A stretch of DNA of 64,000 bases, from NCBI GenBank assembly GCA_023159155.1, contig JAJNNX010000056.1, positions 186,001-250,000 on the forward strand, read 5' to 3'. Source of the stretch: Ustulina deusta. Taxonomy: Eukaryota > Ascomycota > Sordariomycetes > Xylariales > Xylariaceae. The notes under the pieces are model-generated. The model ran no database searches, had not been told where the DNA came from, and worked only from the letters and a program-made list of their open reading frames with translations. The position numbers were made by a program, and so were the translations under genes. This document shows, in pieces, positions 34,107 through 44,089 of the stretch. Every line of letters starts with the position of its first letter. Positions within the stretch are counted from its first letter, which is position 1.

Positions 34107-35807
34107 ATGGCACCCGTGCCAACAACGTCGGCCGAAGACACCGAATCTGCGACGCCATACACGAGGTTGCATATCACTCCTTTCGACTTGTCCCTCCAGA
34201 ACGTCGTGATCCCCGCCTCTGTCCTACCGCACGCGCGCAACATATCCTACCATACCATCGAGACATTTCCTGAGAAGCGCTTCGGATTCGTCGATTTGCC
34301 CACAATGGACGCCGATAAGCTCAAGAAGAAACTCAATGGCGCCGTGCTGAGGGGAACCAAGATACGTGTCGAGACGGCGCTTCCCGAGCCGATACCTGAG
34401 CCGGCGGCCGACACTCACAAGACCGAGACAAAGAAGGAGAAGAAGAAGAAGTCTAAGAAGCGGAAACACGAAGCCGATGTGATGGAAGGTGTCCAACTCG
34501 AGGGTCGCAAAGTCAAGCGAGGGTGGACTACCACCGAGCAGGAAATGATCGAAGAGAAGCGCAAAAAGGCCAGAAAGGAAAAGAAAGACAAGAAGCCGTC
34601 TAAGGATGAGAAGAAAGATAAGAAGGACACCAAAAAGAAGAAGGCAGCCGTGAAATCGAAGTACACCGACGAACCCGAGTGTCTCTTTAAAACCAAACTC
34701 CCTGCCCCCATCCCCTCGACGGAAACCAGGGCGACCGAGGGGGAAGAGGCTTCTGCTCACAGTAAGAAACGGAAACGAAAAAGAGATCGCGAAGTCATTG
34801 TGCACGAGTTCGAGAAGACCACCAAGTACCCCACATTCCTTAAATCCAGTTCACCCGGCGCTGGCGCCGAAGCGGCGACTTTTGAAGATGGTATCGGCTG
34901 GGTAGATAGTACTGGAAAAGTGGTTGAACCGGCGAAGTCAAAGAGGCGGCCGGAGGGCATACCAGCTCCAGATCCTCCGAAGCCTAGGAAAGCCATACCT
35001 ATATCGCAAGAAGAGGATGGCGACGACGACGACGATGATGAAGAGACGAGCAGCAGTGGATCTTCATCGTCTGATGAGGATGACGATACCCCTAGTTCCG
35101 GATCAGAATCCGACGCCTCAGATAAACAGGCAGAAACGGTGGCCCCGCCCAAACAACTTAAAATCGAGACCACGGCCTCGAGCAGTCCCTTGGCCATCGC
35201 AAGACCCAAATCTTCGGGTTCTATCACGAATCTCTCGATCAAGATACCACCAACCACACCCGTCGCTAAAAAGATTCACCCTCTCGAAGCCTTGTACAAG
35301 CGGCCGCAGGGAGGCGACAGTGGGCCTAATGGCGGTTCCGAGGCGAAGCCTTTCAGCTTCTTCGACAACGAGGACGGCATCGAAGAAGAAGAGGAAGAGA
35401 ATTCGACGGCTCCTGTCAGCCAGGCTCCCATGACTCCATTCACAACGCAGGAGTTCGAGTTTCGGAATATTCGGAGTGCGGCGCCGACGCCCGACACGGC
35501 GCATCCCAGCCGGTCCTTCAACTTCTGGGCCTCTCAAGGCTCTGTAGATGATGCTGAGTTAGATGAGGACGACAATGTCGAAGGGCTTGGGGACGTGGAA
35601 GAGGAGCAGGAGCAGGAAGACGAAGATGTAGATATGGAGGACGGTGTTACAGGTGGGCAAACGAGTCAGACGCCGGCGAGCGACTTTCAGAAACAGTTCT
35701 GGGAGAGCAGGGGAGGCCTGAACCGCGCCTGGAGGAAAAGGAGGAAGTCGGCTGCAAAAGAGAAGCGGTATCGAGAAAATCGGTCAAGGGCAGAGCGTGC
35801 AATCTAA
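34107..35807 (+). CDS. Nucleolar RNA-binding protein, Nop8/NOL8-like
   Basis: Likely nucleolar factor in 60S ribosome biogenesis. Single exon of 566 aa. ATG 34107 sits in a good context (GCGAGAAATGG) and opens directly before the RRM; the frame is open upstream but lacks support. Residues about 16-90 form an RRM with LHITPF as strand 1 and RFGFVDL as the RNP1-like strand. Long Lys/Glu-rich tracts (about 110-195) follow with several nuclear localisation-like runs such as KKEKKKKSKKRKH. Later there are Asp/Glu/Ser tracts (about 310-345) typical of CK2-phosphorylated nucleolar proteins. The C terminus ends in the FWESRGGLNRAWRKRRK motif found at the end of fungal Nop8 relatives. Assignment rests on the RRM plus the C-terminal motif; other nucleolar RRM proteins remain possible. 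Confidence 0.8.
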   Translation: MAPVPTTSAEDTESATPYTRLHITPFDLSLQNVVIPASVLPHARNISYHTIETFPEKRFGFVDLPTMDADKLKKKLNGAVLRGTKIRVETALPEPIPEPAADTHKTETKKEKKKKSKKRKHEADVMEGVQLEGRKVKRGWTTTEQEMIEEKRKKARKEKKDKKPSKDEKKDKKDTKKKKAAVKSKYTDEPECLFKTKLPAPIPSTETRATEGEEASAHSKKRKRKRDREVIVHEFEKTTKYPTFLKSSSPGAGAEAATFEDGIGWVDSTGKVVEPAKSKRRPEGIPAPDPPKPRKAIPISQEEDGDDDDDDEETSSSGSSSSDEDDDTPSSGSESDASDKQAETVAPPKQLKIETTASSSPLAIARPKSSGSITNLSIKIPPTTPVAKKIHPLEALYKRPQGGDSGPNGGSEAKPFSFFDNEDGIEEEEEENSTAPVSQAPMTPFTTQEFEFRNIRSAAPTPDTAHPSRSFNFWASQGSVDDAELDEDDNVEGLGDVEEEQEQEDEDVDMEDGVTGGQTSQTPASDFQKQFWESRGGLNRAWRKRRKSAAKEKRYRENRSRAERAI

Positions 35808-36510
35808 TCATTCGGCTACTTGGTAGATTCTCAGTTTCAGGATAGAATGATAATGATATCCCTAAATTATTCTTTGCTCTTGCCGATTCCCAGGTCTGTT
35901 TTATTTGCTACTCATGTTTAGGCGACCTAGACACCAAAACGTACCTGTCCAGTGGCCATAGGCCGCATGCCTATGGCGCCTACTACACCTGTAAAGCACA
36001 AAATCATACCTACCTTGTACCTAGGTAGGCGTCTCTGGTCTCTACAGACTCACTGACGGTGTCACTATAACCACGGTGCATTTTGTCTGCTCGCCAATAT
36101 GTAGATTAGGCATTGCCCAGGTAACGGTCACTTCAAAATCCAAGGACATCTAATAGTATAAGCCGAGGATAGTATCACGCATCATGAAAAGACGTTATAG
36201 ATAGGTTTGTGGCCACATAAGAGACTGTTTGATTTCTAAGGAGCGACTCGCAAGGAAACTGACATACAATCCGTCGATTCTCGAATTCGGATATTTGCAA
36301 ACCTGCCCCATCTCCACCCCCTTCCCCAAAGCGTCCCCGAACCTATGCTCTATGTAAAGGTGTCCTCCATGGTGAACAACGAGGGGGTTGTCGTAATGGG
36401 AGTCTAGGTGTTGTAGCAGATATGTCGGTCAGAGCAGGGGAATTCTTGTCGACGATGATTTTTGTGCTTTTCTGGTATATGGGTGTCGGCGAATTGAGGG
36501 TATCAATCGC
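35808..36510. other. Convergent intergenic region
   Basis: About 700 nt between the Nop8-like stop and the metallothionein stop. It includes one GTACCTAGGTAGG motif near 36017. Nothing else is recognised. Confidence 0.5.
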
Positions 36511-36791
36511 TTATTTTCCGCAGGAGCAGCCAGAGCCGCATTGGCCTAGATGGAGGGGTTCGCGTTAGCAACCGATTCTCGGCCTAGCCCTGTCGAGCAA
36601 GCTGCTTGTCGAGTCTTCACGATGGAATCACACTACATCGAAGGTCGGGGCATTTGGCGATGACGATAGCGGGGTAATCAAGATCGAATGCTCCAAATAT
36701 AGAAGTGAGGGGCGAAGGACGGGGTGGATAATAGGTCAGAGGAGGGATACTTACATCCGTCGCCGCCAGAGCAAGTGCAGTCACCCTTCAT
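36511..36791 (-). CDS. Copper metallothionein, 23 aa
   Basis: Cys-rich cytosolic peptide that binds Cu(I). Exon 1 36791-36755 and exon 2 36545-36511 are joined across a 209-nt intron (GTAAGT...TCTAG). The six cysteines are at residues 5, 7, 13, 15, 19 and 21, giving Cys-X-Cys, X5, Cys-X-Cys, X3, Cys-X-Cys. This is the spacing of the classic Neurospora crassa copper metallothionein over its first six Cys; the seventh Cys near the end is missing here, the peptide finishing Cys-Gly-Lys. Asp4 and the GSGCSC core are also shared. No aromatic residues occur, as expected. The intron falls after the twelfth codon plus one base. A consensus TATA box lies about 130 nt upstream, consistent with an inducible, strongly expressed gene. 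The gene is too short for ordinary ORF detection. Confidence 0.9.
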
Positions 36792-36918
36792 TTTGGCTGA
36801 TTGTGGTATTTGTCTTGAAGGTGGTGGATAGAAGTAGTAGATTGCTTGATCTATGATCGTATGGCTGGTAGGATGGATGGATGGAGAAAAGCAGAACTAC
36901 GGTTGTCTGTTCAGGACC

Positions 36919-36926
36919 CTTTTATA
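36919..36926 (-). promoter_or_regulatory. TATA box of the metallothionein gene
   Basis: TATAAAAG on the minus strand, 128-135 nt upstream of the ATG, within GGCTATAAAAGGGTCC. This is a near-ideal core promoter element. Confidence 0.65.
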
Positions 36927-37981
36927 GCCAGCTCAAGACTCAAAGACCCCAACGACATTGTATGTGCCGCCCGCCAGGCAAGTCCACAGCAGGAGCGCCG
37001 GCCAATCAAAGAACAGAAGCGCCGAACTCCCTAGCGCAGCTAACTACTCCTGCGTGGTTTGTGCGGCTTACGCCTCTGCGTCTTTTCTGCGTGGAATCTC
37101 ATTGTCAGCGAACGGCCTGTACTACATACAGTAGGTAGGCAGGTCCACGGTCCAGGCTAGTGCCTCCATCTCCCCGCTTACAGCCGGCTGTACACCAACC
37201 AGAAGCAACTGCCGCTGCCTTGGTTGCTGCTTGGTCTGTATGTGGGGTGGCACCTCAGGGGAAGTCACTGCTGGAAGGAGCTGCTCGAAGTCACTTGCCA
37301 GACGTGGTGGCGGCAAAAGGCGAAAAGCTAGGGGAAAGCTCGGGCAAAGCTAGGCAACAAAGGGGAAGGCTCTCTTGTCCTGCTGGACCAACGCACGTAA
37401 TACATGCAGCAGGCACAAGTCACGCAAAGAATGTGACATCAAACCCGCCTGTCTCTGCGCTCATTCGCCGCCCAGCCTGCACCGAAGTGGATTGATCGTC
37501 GGCCTTCTTTATGTTGTGTGCAGCGACCTGTAATGCGGTGGCCGTCGAGAAAGAAGCCGCTTCCCTCAGTCTCTCCGTGTCTCCGTGTCTCTATCTCTCA
37601 TCCGTCTCTCTTCCGTCTCTTAATTATTTCCCTGTCTATCTTTGTCTATCCCTGCTTCAAACCGAGCACTTCCGTCAGTAGGTTGGACGCTTTTTGGGGC
37701 AGGGAGGTCTTCCTGTTAAAACCCCCATATCCGAAATTATCACTTCTCAGATCTCAGTTTTCTAATGTCTCCCAGAAGCAATCGCCACTGCCCCACGTGG
37801 CCGGTTGCTTCGTTGGCCCACCCAGGCTCTGCTATGTGAAACGTTAGACAAGAGGGGTGATGCTAAATTTACTGCCGAATGATAAAGCTTCCGGGCCTCT
37901 CTCTGTAAGACCTCAGTTAGTCGTACAGAAACTATACTCGCCAAATTCACGGCATGGCAGCCCAAGACGAACACTTTGCTG

Positions 37982-38046
37982 AGAAAAAAAAAAGGGGGGG
38001 GGAGAGATAGAGAGAGAGAAAGAGAGAGAGGAAGAAAAGAAAAAAA
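37982..38046. repeat. Polypurine tract
   Basis: About 65 nt of A and G on the plus strand with one T interruption, comprising A10, G10 and (GA)n segments. Could adopt triplex DNA. Confidence 0.9.
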
Positions 38047-38521
38047 CTCACATTTGGGGTGAGAGGAGAAGCACCCGACAAATGATAATATCGTGTCTAT
38101 TGCTGTCCGTTGCTATCTCTTCCATGTATTATGCAAACCTAAAACCTGACCAAGGAACAGAGATCCGTGGGAGCCCTAGAATAACCCGGTTGCCCCGTCT
38201 TCGTTGGGTAGCCATTCGGATCATGCTCTCAATTGTCTAGATCTGCTCAGCATTGTTGGGTGCATAGCGCGGCTTTCGTTTCTCGCCCCTCATGCACTGC
38301 AACAGCATAACAATGCAGTCGATCGGATCCCCGCTATTGGTGCGTCCGCTTCAGCGCTCGCCGAGGACGCATCCTACTCATGTAGTGATGTCCACGTTCG
38401 GGTGTCCCCTCCACTTGACTTCTGCAGAGTCAAACCCAATCACCCAGCCAGAATTGCTTCGGCCATGGCCAAACGAGCGAGCCTAATGAACGCGGCACCT
38501 GGGACCCGACTTGTTAAAACT

Positions 38522-38952
38522 TGACCATTCTTGATGCGCGGAATATGTACCTACTATGGGAGATCCTCCACGTCCAGTGGTCTGCGACGGCGTTCGCCGT
38601 CATTCCTTCCATTGGTACAATTCCTCGCGACAGCTTTTGCCTTGAGGAGAAAGCCCGCGTGAATACGTCTCGGGTGTAAAGGTCGCCCTCGGCGTGTGTA
38701 GAGGTGAGATGCAATCATCGTATAATTGCCAAGAATGGACGACGGGACATAGAGACAAGACAACTTGAGCCGATACTGCCAGTCATTCGAACCAGCATTG
38801 ACAAGGAGCCTCGACTAAAATTCGTCGAGCCTTTCCCTACGCCATCATGGAAGCCACCAAGGGTCAGCATATACAAAAGACAGGTGCGCACACCATTGGG
38901 AAATTTCAATGAATATGAGGCTAACAAGAGCCTCAATTCAAAGAATATGTAG
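38522..38952 (+). pseudogene. Possible non-LTR retrotransposon remnant
   Basis: The plus-strand frame reaching 38952 contains RQLEPILPVIRTSIDKEP and FPTPSWKPP, reminiscent of the linker between reverse transcriptase and RNase H of Tad-like LINEs, where a charged Leu/Arg segment precedes a Pro-Trp-Pro stretch. The frame upstream is broken by stops, and no catalytic motif is intact. The call is weak: no poly-A tail or target-site duplication was found. Confidence 0.2.
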
Positions 38953-41577
38953 AAGATGTTGGACGTCTCACACTATGGGCGATCCGAACAGGTTGGGCCG
39001 CTCACGCCCCAGGTATATATATGTCGCCAAAGTGCCCTCAAGGTTGCCAACAAGGTGCTCATGTGGCGCGAGCGATTAGCTTGAAATAGCGAACAATATC
39101 GCAATCGCTACTCACTATGCTCAACCGCAATAGCGCGCAGCGAATCACTCGACAGAGTTGAGACCATTGGCCACTAGTCCGGACCAAGTCCTTCCATGTT
39201 CTGTGCAATGTTCAGTAAAGCCACTTCTAATGTCTGGACCCCCCCACACCAGCACCTGTTTGCCAAAAAGAATGTTGGTAACCGCGTTCATAAAGCCAAT
39301 TCTACGGACGGCGATGTTCTCGATCCCACCAATCGTTGCACGTCCGTCCTCTTCTCCTTCCTCGGAGAGTGACACAACTCTATTGACCTATTGCGAATCA
39401 TGCATTACAGCTCCGATGGCGTGTTCATTGAGGTCCTTTTGGTGGATGCATCGGTTTTACTATCATCAACATGATAAGATGAGATATCTGCGAAGAGGCA
39501 AGCCAGAACAATTACATCATCCTCGACGAGCGGGCGATCCCGCCTTGACCCAACTCGATTCGTCGCCCTTTAGATTCGCTAGCACAGTTAAGCATTAAAT
39601 TTATAACACGGCCTAGTGACATGAAATTTCTGTCCAAGTTTCCGAGCCGAGTGAGGAGAACCCAGAAGATGTAAAGTTGAGGAGTTTCACATGGTTTCGG
39701 TCAAAATTTACTTATCCTGTCCTGACCAATGTACTTCTAGCATCAAAATCCTACTTCTGGGAATAGTCTACGACAAATTTTTTGCGCTAAGCTCAAAGAA
39801 ATGAGTTAACTAGCGAATACCAATAGCGCTGTCAGGAATCGAACCCAACTCACTAGATAGCTCACTCAGTCAAAGATGCGAAATTAGGCTTCTACCTACT
39901 CAATAACTTCTGATTGTCGCCTTTTGAAACTGCGGATTACTGGTTACTAAAGTGTGAGTGATGCGCTATACAACTACAACCTGAACTGCTGACGGGTGTA
40001 GCTGCGCGGGCCTGAATTTAGCCGCGACACATGCTCTTAACTACTTGATTGAAATATGCCCCTTTGAATGTCTCTGGTGGAAGAGGTCTGTTGAGCTAAA
40101 AGTGTAAGCTGCATCTGCGATTTTGACATATTTCTGCTTCTCGCTGTCCCACGATCTCTACAATGACTAAAAGAAGAACAGTCTCCGGCGGGTAGAGAAA
40201 TACTCTGGTGATGAGAGTATAGAAACCGAGAACTACAGAAAAATGAACCGCGAGAAGCGCCCACCGATATAAAAACGCAGATGCTAGCTATGCGAGATCA
40301 TAAAGTGCAAAAAGGGAAAACGGCAGAGAGTATAAGACAAGGAGACATAATATTTCCTGGTTATGTAGTGTATATTATTCTTTTTAGTGAAATCCGAGGT
40401 AAATTGTATAAACATCAAGGTGGCATATACTAATCAAGGTCGCTAACAGGAGGCCGTTGACGCACTATACTCAAATCTCAAAACACTGTTAATAGGGCGC
40501 ACTCAGGCTCGAGGACAATGTTTAGCGATGTTTGCCACCTCTCTTATTGGACTTTAGGTCAGTCATCATTACCTATAGGTAGTGTTAATCGGATTGGCAA
40601 TATGAGAAATTTGCCTTTCTTTCCCCTCTCGTTTTTACCAAACTATAACTTGACGACAGGTTCCTCAAATTACTCTTGTTAACGGTACTACCTCTAGAGG
40701 GACAACCCTTAGATTCTAATGTATGGATATACGAAAATTTTATTATTGCGGCCGAGTTTCTAAGAGTGCGGTTTTAAAGGGATAAGTTGTGGGTTGTGTT
40801 TTCCGGGCTGTATGCATTGGTTTGACATGAACGACTTGAAGGGGTGGGAAGCAAGTCCTAGTAGAGCTGACGACTACGCCTGTTACCTTTATGCCCAAAG
40901 GGTCAAGTAAAGTCGTAAACGTCATGCTGGTCCTCTTTTTCGGATTTTATTAAATAATAAAGGGCGGATGAAAGTATTAGACAAATGATACTCGGTGTTA
41001 CGTGTGGGATAAAACGGCTTATTCTATTCGTATTTCAGCGTCTAGGTAGTGATAATATGATCTATATCCTTGTCGATAATTTGGTGCTACAGTTTATCAT
41101 TGCCGACTCCCATTCTCCCAAGTAGTTTTTGGACTTCTTTTCGCGGTGCTTCGTTCTTCTATTTCGTCACTGCGATCTGGTCCCCGGATTCTTAAGACGC
41201 CCGGCAATCGACTCAAGCTTTACAACTCTACATCAAATGCTACTGCTATGCGTCAAGATACACAACTCACTTTCATGGTTGATGGTTAAGTGTTGCCAGC
41301 GCAAAGGAGCAAAACTTGTACTTTGACGAGCCTTTGTTTGGTTTAAATATGGCTGCAAATACATCGCGGGAATAGTTCACAACTCGAAAGTCCATGTCGG
41401 GGAACGCCTGAGTTGGTATGAGATCGTCGTTTACGTAGCCAGCATTGAATCTAATAGAATCGTTACCTAATGGATTCTAGGGTTCAAGTTATCTCTGCTC
41501 GTGACATAGATACTAACTAAGTAGCCTCTACTCAGTCGTTGATTTACACCCGGGAGCCTATGGTCTCGCTAGACACT

Positions 41578-42713
41578 TCATTCGACCCCTGATTTCCTCC
41601 TCTTGTGCCCTCGGCCTGATCTCGGCTCATCTGATCGTCGTTTCAGCGCGGCAAAGAGGCTAGTTGGGCTGTCGGGCATGACCTCTTCTCCCTCGAATAT
41701 CTCGGCGCACAAGTCCAGCACCCCTTTCAAATTCACAAGGACGATCATCGCCTTCTCGCCGCAGACGTCGATGACGAGGTCGATCCCGCGGAACGTGAGT
41801 CCCGACCCTTCCCCCTCGCTGCCTTCGCACAGGTGCTTGATCGCGCGCATGGCTGCGGGCGGGGCGAGCTTCCTCGGCGTGACCGCCTCATCATCTCGTA
41901 CCATGTCTACGAAGCCACAATATCGGCATTCTATTCCCAGCGGCCCGCGAAAGACGCAGTTTATGTTTCTATCCTGCATGCTCAGAGCGTCGTTTAGCAT
42001 GGGCTCTGCGTAAGGGACGATGGATGGTGGGTGGCGGAAAGAGACATGGGATTAAATGCGAGATGGACCCATACCCTTTCAGCCTCAGCTTGTAGCCTGT
42101 TCGCCGTCTCTTGGATCCTATTTTCGAGTGACGAGCGGTATTCCTCCCAGCTCTTTTGTAGTTCGAGCTTCTCGTAGAGTTCGGTCAGTATCCGGAACAT
42201 GGCGCCCTGTTGAGATGCCCTGAACGTCTTTTCTAGCTTCGCTGGCTTAAAAGGGGCGCCTGGTAGCCTCACTGGCCTTGGCGGCCCCCGAAGCGTCATC
42301 GGCGGCGTTGCTCCTACGACTAAGTGCCTCTCCTTAGCTCGGCGGGATGGTTGGAGACGAGTTGGGACCGGAATCGGTTGGCTCGATGGCTTTTTTTGGT
42401 TTTGCTTTTCTAAAAAAGTTTCGCGGGAATAGGCAACCAACTTGTTGTACCGGTCATTCTCTTGTTCATGGTAGATTTCGCATTCCATGAGGAAATGGTC
42501 GAGGCAGTACGCCTGCAGGCGGGGGGGAGGCCATAATCGTAACTCGTGAGCCCTTGCGTCTGGATCTGAGTGATCGTCATCTCGGTGATATTTCTTGATG
42601 CCGGTATTGTTCATCTCATCGCCCTCTGTTAGCATTGATTTTGTTGGCCTAGGCATCTCTATTTCAATCGCATTCATGCATGATCTTGGAGTCCACCAAC
42701 TATATGCATACAT
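41578..42713 (-). CDS. Hypothetical nuclear-type protein
   Basis: Not recognised. Two exons, 42713-42075 and 42003-41578, with a 71-nt intron (GTATGG...CGCAGAG), give 354 aa. The splice acceptor must be the second AG of CAGAG to keep frame; the first would shift it. Downstream Met codons at 42677 and 42656 are alternative starts. The N-terminal half is charged with Pro/Arg-rich segments and a helix (about 170-215) likely to be coiled coil. The C-terminal half has one close Cys pair (ECRYCGF), a predicted alpha/beta stretch (SGLTFRGIDLVIDVCGEKAM) and ends in a basic tail (SGRGHKRRKSG) that looks like a nuclear signal. It is possible that the two exons are separate genes, but the frame match and basic tail favour one protein. 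Confidence 0.6.
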
Positions 42714-43128
42714 CCCTATTTACCTCGAAGTACAGTCTTTCTATTAACTTCTATTCCCATCTTTTTTTGTCACTTGCTTGGATAGGTTTCGTCAGTTACA
42801 GCATGATTGCTGCGAGACAATGACAACTTCCGGAAACATCTAACTTGAGTCAATATTGACAGCAAACAAAGATCAATATCGCTATGTGAGCACTCAGTAG
42901 GAATTATCCAGAAGCTACAAATCGCAGCAACATCTGTCTGTTTCAAATAACGTAAGAGTACTTCCGTATTAGATATTCATCTACAAATTCGTCCCACTGC
43001 ACCTATCTATAAACGCCTATATAGTAGCCCCAGTGGGCTGGACTTGGGAATAAAACTTGTTTCTTCGCGTCACTCGATAGTGAAAAATCGGCATATAAGT
43101 ATAGCATGTTTGGACGAATTTGCTATAG

Positions 43129-43140
43129 TTAGGGTTAGGG
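43129..43140 (+). repeat. Two TTAGGG units
   Basis: TTAGGGTTAGGG, identical to the fungal telomere repeat, but only two copies. Confidence 0.8.
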
Positions 43141-43280
43141 CCTCTCCATTGCTGGCGTGATTTGCCTCTTGCTAGGCACAAGGTCGAATTATCGCACGGT
43201 CCCAAGAGAGTCACGAACTGCCGGGGTATCTATGAAAGGGAGTTTGCCTTCCCGTCTGTGGCTTTGGGCTGAATGATGTC

Positions 43281-43302
43281 CGCGTTCAGGTGCCTGAACG
43301 CG
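43281..43302. repeat. Palindrome with 10-bp arms
   Basis: CGCGTTCAGG-TG-CCTGAACGCG, perfect arms around a 2-nt centre; it could bind a dimeric regulator or form a cruciform. No nearby gene explains it. Confidence 0.85.
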
Positions 43303-44089
43303 ATACTTGCCGCTGCCTTATTACTCCCGATCTGTGCAGCATCCCCTTCGTTCTATCGCTGTGCTTCATGACATCTAGTATCAATGTACACAGCCTGATC
43401 TAACAGCGTCGGACGACTACCTATAGAGAACATTCCGTGCAGATAGATTCCGTTCGGTGGCAGCCACATGAATTATGAATGGCCTACTGTTAATTAACTC
43501 CGATATAATTACATTACATTACCCGTCGCCTTTCATCAATATCGGTAATCCTTTGGAGCGGCCATGGCTAGCTACTGGCTGCTGCGGGCTTTACCGAGAC
43601 GCAGTCTATTTTGGCTTTCGTCACTCTTTAGGGTTGGTTGAGGACTCCCTCGGAAGGAAAATAGGGGTTTGAGCGTGCCTACTAACTAGTAGGTAGGATA
43701 TATTTCCAATCCTGCCTGTGTAGAAAGAAGTGTATCGCTATGTCATCGACTTCAATGCACCTGCTACCTATATGGATGTAAATGCTAATGATATTGCAGA
43801 AGCAAATGCAAATTGAGTAGGCCGCCATTGCCTTTTTATGCCCTGAGGGATTGCACCCTCTTTGCATCTCCACTGCAATGATTCAGCCGGTGGCCAGTCA
43901 CCTTTCCGCATAGCGCGGAGATATAACTTACCTACGCAGTGAAGTCGCTTAAGCCATCATCGAGTTTCTCCTATTGGTACTGTTATTCGCGTTGTCTCCC
44001 TACCTAATCTACGTTTCCGCTGTCATCTCGCACCAATATCTCAATCTTACACGCCACTGCTTGGGAAATTATATTATCGCCATCGAATC

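Larger units (their letters stand above)
36792..41577. other. Gene-poor interval, 4.8 kb
   Basis: The first part is the metallothionein promoter. CT-rich DNA (37555-37640) and a long polypurine tract follow. From 38200 to 39600 there are plus-strand fragments that may be transposon debris (listed separately). From 39.6 kb on the DNA is AT-rich with no coding signal; a tRNA B-box-like element lies at 39835-39845 without a foldable tRNA. Confidence 0.45.
42714..44089. other. Intergenic region, 1.4 kb
   Basis: Contains two telomere-type repeats (43129-43140) and a 10-bp palindrome (43281-43302). No gene recognised. Confidence 0.5.

Noticed and set aside
34224..34805. 193-aa minus-strand ORF
   Set aside because: Antisense shadow of the Lys/Glu-rich Nop8-like gene; composition (Leu/Phe rich) is what the complement of that bias gives.
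36791..36800. ACE1-like copper response motif (TTTTGGCTGA)
   Set aside because: It matches a loose consensus but overlaps the start codon, so chance is more likely than a regulatory site.
37160..37495. 111-aa plus-strand ORF upstream of the metallothionein gene
   Set aside because: No domain, no codon bias; lies in a promoter-like, repeat-rich region.
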